From Plectosphaerella cucumerina (taxonomy: Eukaryota; Ascomycota; Sordariomycetes; Glomerellales; Plectosphaerellaceae): a stretch of DNA of 64,000 bases. The DNA lies in contig JAGPXD010000001.1 in assembly GCA_020746995.1 (NCBI GenBank), positions 4,960,001 through 5,024,000 of the forward strand, read 5' to 3'. Numbering within the stretch: position 1 is the stretch's first letter; each line of letters starts with the position of its first letter. Positions 59,259 to 64,000 of this stretch are shown piece after piece. The position numbers and the translations under genes were made by a program. The notes beneath the pieces are model-generated. The model saw only the letters and a program-made list of their open reading frames with translations, did not search any database and was not told the origin of the DNA.

Positions 59259-59275
59259 GGGGGGGGGGGGGGGGG
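59259..59275. repeat. Poly-G tract, 17 bases
   Basis: The longest homopolymer in the window, preceded by GGGG and followed by ACGATGATGATCG. Possible G-quadruplex; length is uncertain in any assembly. Confidence 0.8.
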
Positions 59276-61142
59276 ACGATGATGATCGACCGATGCCAGA
59301 TGCGGCATCTGCTTGTGAAGAAGAGGGCCGTGGTTCTTTTGTCGAGCGCCAGGGCGCCGAGCCCGGGTTGGCAGGGCATGGCGTGCCGGCTTGCGAGAGG
59401 GGATGGCGTCTCGCAGCTTGGCGGGTGCTTTCCTCGGTGGTCATTGTCCGTTTCGAGGAGTCCAGGCAGGCAGAGAGAAGAACAGAGGCGCGAGTTCTTT
59501 TTTTCCCCCTCTCTTCAAATTTCCTGGCAGGCTCATTTCCCCTCCAGCGGAGCGGAGAGACGTCGGCAAGCCACATGGGAGGGATCAACATCCCAGGTCC
59601 GGCCAGGGGGTGTGGAAGGCGGCGGAAGAATGTCAGGAAGAAAGAAAAAAAGATTTGTGGCGGCTGTGGCGGGACCTGACAAGGAGGCGACGTGGGCAGA
59701 AAATGACTGGCGGGAAATGGGAGATTCGGAGGCTTTCCCGCTGACTGGGCGAAATGTGATGCGATATGTCAGGTCAAGTCAAGCCAAGCAAAGCAAGTCG
59801 AGGCCAGCGCGTGGTCGCAGACAAAGCAACGTAGGCCATGGTTACACAAGACCAGGACCCAGGTTTCGCATCGAATAGAGGCCGTGCCCCCGCGGCCCCT
59901 CGGCCGCTGATTTGCCCCTCAGGTCGGGTGTGAGCCGGCAGCCGGCCGGTGCGATGGCACTTGGTCGATTATAGGCAGGGACGGGGTATAAGAGACGGCA
60001 CCCGAGAATCGGTCGACGGTGAGTCGGGCTGCCTCGAAATTGAATCAGGCCGAGGCGGACCAGGCGAGGGCGTCGAGCGTGGAATGACTCGGAGATTTGG
60101 TGTAATCTTCCTCAAGTCAAGATGAAACAGAAATCCCGACGGCGGCGGGCATGAAGCTGCGAGTACGCACACTGAGGTCTGTCTGGTCCGAGGGTGAAGT
60201 CTGGTTCTGAGATCCCAAGGGAACACTCCCAGTCCTGCCGGGTTGAGCTCAGTCCAGGTCCAGCCGTCCCGGCCCAGGTCCAGGGTGCCTCATGACCTCG
60301 AGGTGGTTGTGACGATCTCTGGAGAATCCAGCAAGCGTCGGATCGGCTCTCCGCACGCGCCCAGGACGATGAGCAAGCCCTTGGGGGCAGGCATGGGAGT
60401 AGGGGAAGGTATCTCCGCATCGTGAACATGCCATTTCGGGTAGTCGACTCCACGGAGGGCCTCGCTCGCAACTCGTGTCATGCGGTGCAGCAACGGGTCC
60501 GGTTGAATTTTGGGTTGACTCGAGTGCTTGCATCCGGCTGTCATGTCATGCAACCGCTGCACGATACTCGAGGTCGGTCCTGACTCCTCGGTCCTGTGTC
60601 CTGGGGAGGGGCGGTGGGTAAGGCATGGTGAAAAAAGGTGTGCCCTGGGCGGCAGCAGTAGCAGCAGCAGTAGCGTTGTGGGCTCGACAGGGAAGATGGC
60701 GGCAAAAGGCACGGCGCCCCTGTCAATCGTGGCGGTCGAACGATTAGTAGGTGGGACGCCTGCTACGCTGCTGCTTGCTTGCTGGTGCTGGTGGTGTCTG
60801 TTGCTGTTGCTGCTGCTTGCTGCTGGAGCGATCGGCTCTGCCGGAGAGAGGGCCTGGCTCGCATGTCGTCGGTACGAGTATGGAGACAGACGGGGGCGGG
60901 TCCCAAGGCCGGTTCGTCGAACTTCAACGGCGGCGTGGTAGCGGGCGGGCGGTTGCAGCAGTAGCCAGCGGAGCAGAGACAGGGATGGGCCATTGTTGTC
61001 GTGGGCGTGAACGTGGATGTGGATGTGGACGGCGGATGAGCGGGCGGATGGAGCTGATCTCTCTGGCCTTCAGGGCACATCAGGGCAAACAAGTCGCGCT
61101 TCGCTGCGATGGAGCGGGTCTCCAATTTGCTGGTGCGCCATG

Positions 61143-61177
61143 GTGTGTGTGTGTTCTTGTTTGCGTGTGTGTGTGTG
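61143..61177. repeat. Paired (GT)n microsatellites
   Basis: Two GT runs of about 6-7 units (61143-61154 and 61164-61177) separated by TCTTGTTTGC-like sequence. Confidence 0.7.
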
Positions 61178-62280
61178 CCTGGCCTGGTCTGGCCTGGCCT
61201 CGAGGGTGGTGTGGTGCGCGGTGCGGTGCAGTCAAAAAAAGGAGTGTGGGTGGTTCGGAGGAGGTCATGTCTGTGTCCATGTGACCGACGGCGACGCGAC
61301 TTTAGCTCCGACGAAAAAGCGACAAGTGGGAAGGGGGAAATGACGGAAAAACTGCAGCGAGGTGGAAAAGGCGGGTCCGGGCCAGGTTCAAGGCACCGGG
61401 AACAATTCATGGGATGACTAAACTGACGCTAGTCCCCTTTCTGATGGTGTGCTCCGTGCGCCCCGGCCGGCAAACGGCCGACTGTCCTTGCCTTACCCCA
61501 CAGCTGCCAGCTGGCAAAAGCACGGAGCGCGGGGCGGCATCCAATCGGCAGGCCGGCGACGGGAAGACGGGTGCGATTTGATTCCAGTGTGGAGACGGGT
61601 TCTGTGGAAACACTAGCGCCCCAGCCCCCGGCACATTCGGGGTACGTACCGCGCGACATGTCATGCCGCTGCCGCTACCGCTGCTGAAGAACAGAGAGTT
61701 GAGTCCCCCAATCCCATCCCCCGTCTTCGGTTTCTTCGCCCTCTCGCGCCGACCCCGGCCGAGACTTTAGTCTCTCTCTCCTTCTTCTCTGACGGCTGGC
61801 TGTCTGCGCCCGGGGGTTGCTTGTCAGCACCCTCCTGCCCTCAGGCATGCGCCGGGGCGCCCTGATCACTACCACGTCCACCAAGCAGCGAGTCCGTCAT
61901 CTGTCATGTCCCCCGGAACTCTCGTCCCAAGCTCCGGCCGGGGTCACCCAGCGAGCAATGCTTTTCCCTTCAAGGAAGCTCCTCAAGACGCTAGACCCCG
62001 GATTTGCGCTCCATCTCATCGTCCATCCTCCTCGCCCCCCTTCAGATGCCGTGCCGTGGCCCCGCGGCACAGCAGCAGCAAGCAAGTACCAAGCAGCAGG
62101 CACAGCCGCCCATCTGTCCATCTTGCTTGGGCCGTCCCCGTCCCGCTGGCTCCTCCTCGCTCGCTTGACACACTGGCAGCCCGCCCTCGCCACGGCACCG
62201 GGACCTGGGGAAGAGAGGAGGAGGGGGGAGGGAACCCATCTCCTCGCTCCACGCTCCATACCACTGCTAACCGAGCCGAG

Positions 62281-62295
62281 ACGAGACGAGACGAG
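62281..62295. repeat. (ACGAG)3 short tandem repeat
   Basis: Three perfect pentamer units with a partial unit (CCGAG) to the left. Confidence 0.65.
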
Positions 62296-62762
62296 CATGT
62301 CCGGGCCGCCACCCAACCCCAGTCGCCTGTCCTGCAGTCCCGAGTCGAGGGCAAAGAGAGAGAGTGTAAAAAAAAGTTTGTTACCGAGACGCTTCCAGAT
62401 ATTGCCCTCCCGCCCTTCTCCAGACTCTGGGCCTCCCGCGGACCCAATCACCGCTGTCCCCTGCCCATCCCCACGTTCAAGTCGTCCCTGATCACCGCGC
62501 AAGTCCCTACTAGGCTCGCTCTAGACACACACCACCCCTCCCCCCTTCTCCCCCCTGTCCCCCTGCTCGTCGAGGGTACGCTCCTCGGGATCTCGAGAGT
62601 CGAGAGCCGGCCGCCGCCTTACAAGTCTCTCAAGTCTTGTCCGGCCTGTCCTTGAAATGAGCCCATAGGTAGACAGCCGTCCGAAATACCGCGCGTCTCT
62701 GCCCGACCTCGCCCCCTCTGCCAAGTCACTCCCTCTCGCGCTGTACAACCACATCTGCCACG

Positions 62763-62776
62763 CCCCCCCCCCCCCC
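62763..62776. repeat. Poly-C tract, 14 bases
   Basis: Uninterrupted C run in the pyrimidine-rich part about 650 bases upstream of the transcription-factor start. Confidence 0.8.
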
Positions 62777-63215
62777 TTCCTGGCGCCGTTCCTGGCAATC
62801 TCGTGCTGGGGAGCCGCCCATCCTTTCCCTCCCCAGGACACCCCGGACGATCCAGGACAGGCCTTGCTCCGTCCGTGCTGCGTCCTCTTGTACGAGTATC
62901 TGAGTGGTATGCCACCCTGGTTCCCCCGCAGTCTCCTCGGACTCGGTGCCCTCCTCCTCCACAACTTTTTTGAAGCCAGACCACCTACCGGCCCGGGGTC
63001 CAGCTTCTCAGTTCTCACCCCTCGCCTATACTTATCTCTCACCCCGACTTCACACCACACCCCCCCTGGCCACCCCAGGCTCTACTTGCCGCCCCTCCTC
63101 GAACCCCCCCCTCCCCCCCTGGTCACCCCAGTCTTCATCTCCACACGACGTACAGCACGGCGCGCCTCTGAATGGAGTCCTCGCCCCTCGACCTCCGTCC
63201 GGAGGCTCACATCAA

Positions 63216-63222
63216 TATATAA
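63216..63222 (+). promoter_or_regulatory. TATA box of the Zn2Cys6 transcription factor
   Basis: TATATAA 214 bases upstream of the ATG at 63430. The bases between are CT-rich and then A/C-rich (CAACCACAACCACAATCAAC), the usual look of a fungal leader. A start near 63250 would give a leader of about 180 bases. Confidence 0.5.
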
Positions 63223-63429
63223 TCCTGTCCATCCCATGCCTTTCCATCTACCAAGCATCCGGTTTCTGTCAAATACAGTGTCATCTCCAACCGCAGCGGC
63301 AGATCAACATTGACAATATCGACAATCACACCTCGACATACAACCACAACCACAATCAACTCACAAGGCATCAACCACACTTCACATTATATCACCATCT
63401 TCCTGCCCTCACCGGCGGCCGTAGGCATC

Positions 63430-64000
63430 ATGGCCCCGTCCGTCTCCGTCCCTACTCAGGGCGGCATGTTCCACACATGTAAGTTTGCCATACTTGGATA
63501 TAACCAGAAACAACAGAGCCTGATTTCCCTCGCAGTCCAAGGGGTCACCCCTCGCAAGCCGGCAACCGACTCCCAGGACAACGGCAAGGCCCCAGGCGCC
63601 CCCGCCTCCAAGAGAATCACAACCCCCCACGCCTGCGCAGAATGCAAGCGGCGGAAGATGTGAGCATCTCTCCTCCTGGCCAGAGAACACAAAACTGACT
63701 GACCTGTCCAGCCGCTGTGACGGCCAGCAGCCGTGCGGTCAGTGCCTTTCCAGCAGGGCGCCCAAGCGGTGTTTCTACGACAAGCACCGCCAGCGCGTCA
63801 TCCCCTCGAGGAAGACGCTCGAGGCCCTCTCTCAGTCCCTCGAGGAGTGCCGCTCCATCCTCAAGCGCCTCTATCCCAACCACGACATCCAGTCTCTCCT
63901 GCCCCTCTCGCGCCTTGAGCTCCTCGCCCAGCTCGACCGCCCCATCCTCGACACATCCATGGCCGCTGCCCTGCCATCCCCCCCCTGCAGACGTCGCCCA
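63430..64000 (+). CDS. Zn2Cys6 binuclear-cluster transcription factor (N-terminal part, cut by right edge)
   Basis: Exons 63430-63478 and 63536-63659, then one from 63712 to the window edge. The joined protein begins MAPSVSVPTQGGMFHTFQG. From Cys50 it has the zinc cluster with spacing C-x2-C-x6-C-x5-C-x2-C-x8-C (CAECKRRKIRCDG...PCGQC). A basic linker and a predicted helix (SRKTLEALSQSLEECRSILKRL), probably the dimer coiled coil, follow. Intron 2 (GTGAGC..CCAG) falls inside the cluster, splitting the Ile codon of KRRKI. Introns at this spot are common in the class. I cannot name the factor or its targets. Confidence 0.88.

Larger units (their letters stand above)
52556..63429. other. 10.9-kb region without a convincing gene, upstream of a Zn2Cys6 factor
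   Basis: I read both strands and found no frame with recognisable motifs; the many open frames are Pro/Arg/Ser/Gly-rich, as expected from GC-rich skewed DNA. Purine- and pyrimidine-rich tracts alternate: the plus strand is G-rich at about 57.4-61.4 kb and C-rich at about 61.7-63.4 kb. Microsatellites and homopolymers are listed separately. No transposon ends, reverse-transcriptase motifs or AT-rich RIP-type decay are apparent. It may be a long regulatory region or hold noncoding transcripts. Confidence 0.55.

Overview
The window reads as chromosomal DNA of a filamentous ascomycete, most likely a sordariomycete. Genes are GC-rich and cut by short introns (about 49-63 nt, with a few longer ones) having GT..AG ends and CTAAC or CTGAC branch points. 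The set includes an ARG13-type ornithine carrier, a fungal mL59 mitoribosomal protein, PRP28, eIF2-gamma, DPH4 and ULA1. I see no intact transposon, rRNA, tRNA or CRISPR array. Genus and species cannot be read from the sequence. All exon joins below were worked out by hand from splice signals and reading frame.

1-27.5 kb is housekeeping: a membrane-anchored alpha/beta hydrolase, a TspO/MBR translocator, a SERRATE/ARS2 protein, a full-size ABCB transporter, a four-TM membrane protein, DPH4, mL59, PRP28, the ornithine carrier, eIF2-gamma, and an acidic FDDF-motif protein that may be Laa2-like.

28.2-46.0 kb looks like a compact secondary-metabolite cluster: an intact 2564-aa highly reducing polyketide synthase (KS-AT-DH-cMT-ER-KR-ACP), a DHA2-type MFS exporter, an SMT/UbiE-like SAM methyltransferase, an NCS1 purine/cytosine-type permease and a BAHD/Tri101-like acyltransferase. 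A plausible logic, which is inference, is that the PKS makes a fully reduced C-methylated chain, the acyltransferase and methyltransferase release or tailor it, and the MFS protein exports it. The permease is the odd member. There is no P450, thioesterase or pathway-specific regulator.

46-52.6 kb returns to conserved genes: an SDR of the YMR226C type and the NEDD8-E1 regulatory subunit ULA1. 52.6-63.4 kb is an almost 11-kb stretch without a convincing gene, carrying homopurine/homopyrimidine tracts and microsatellites. It ends at a TATA box and the first exons of a Zn2Cys6 transcription factor that runs off the right edge.
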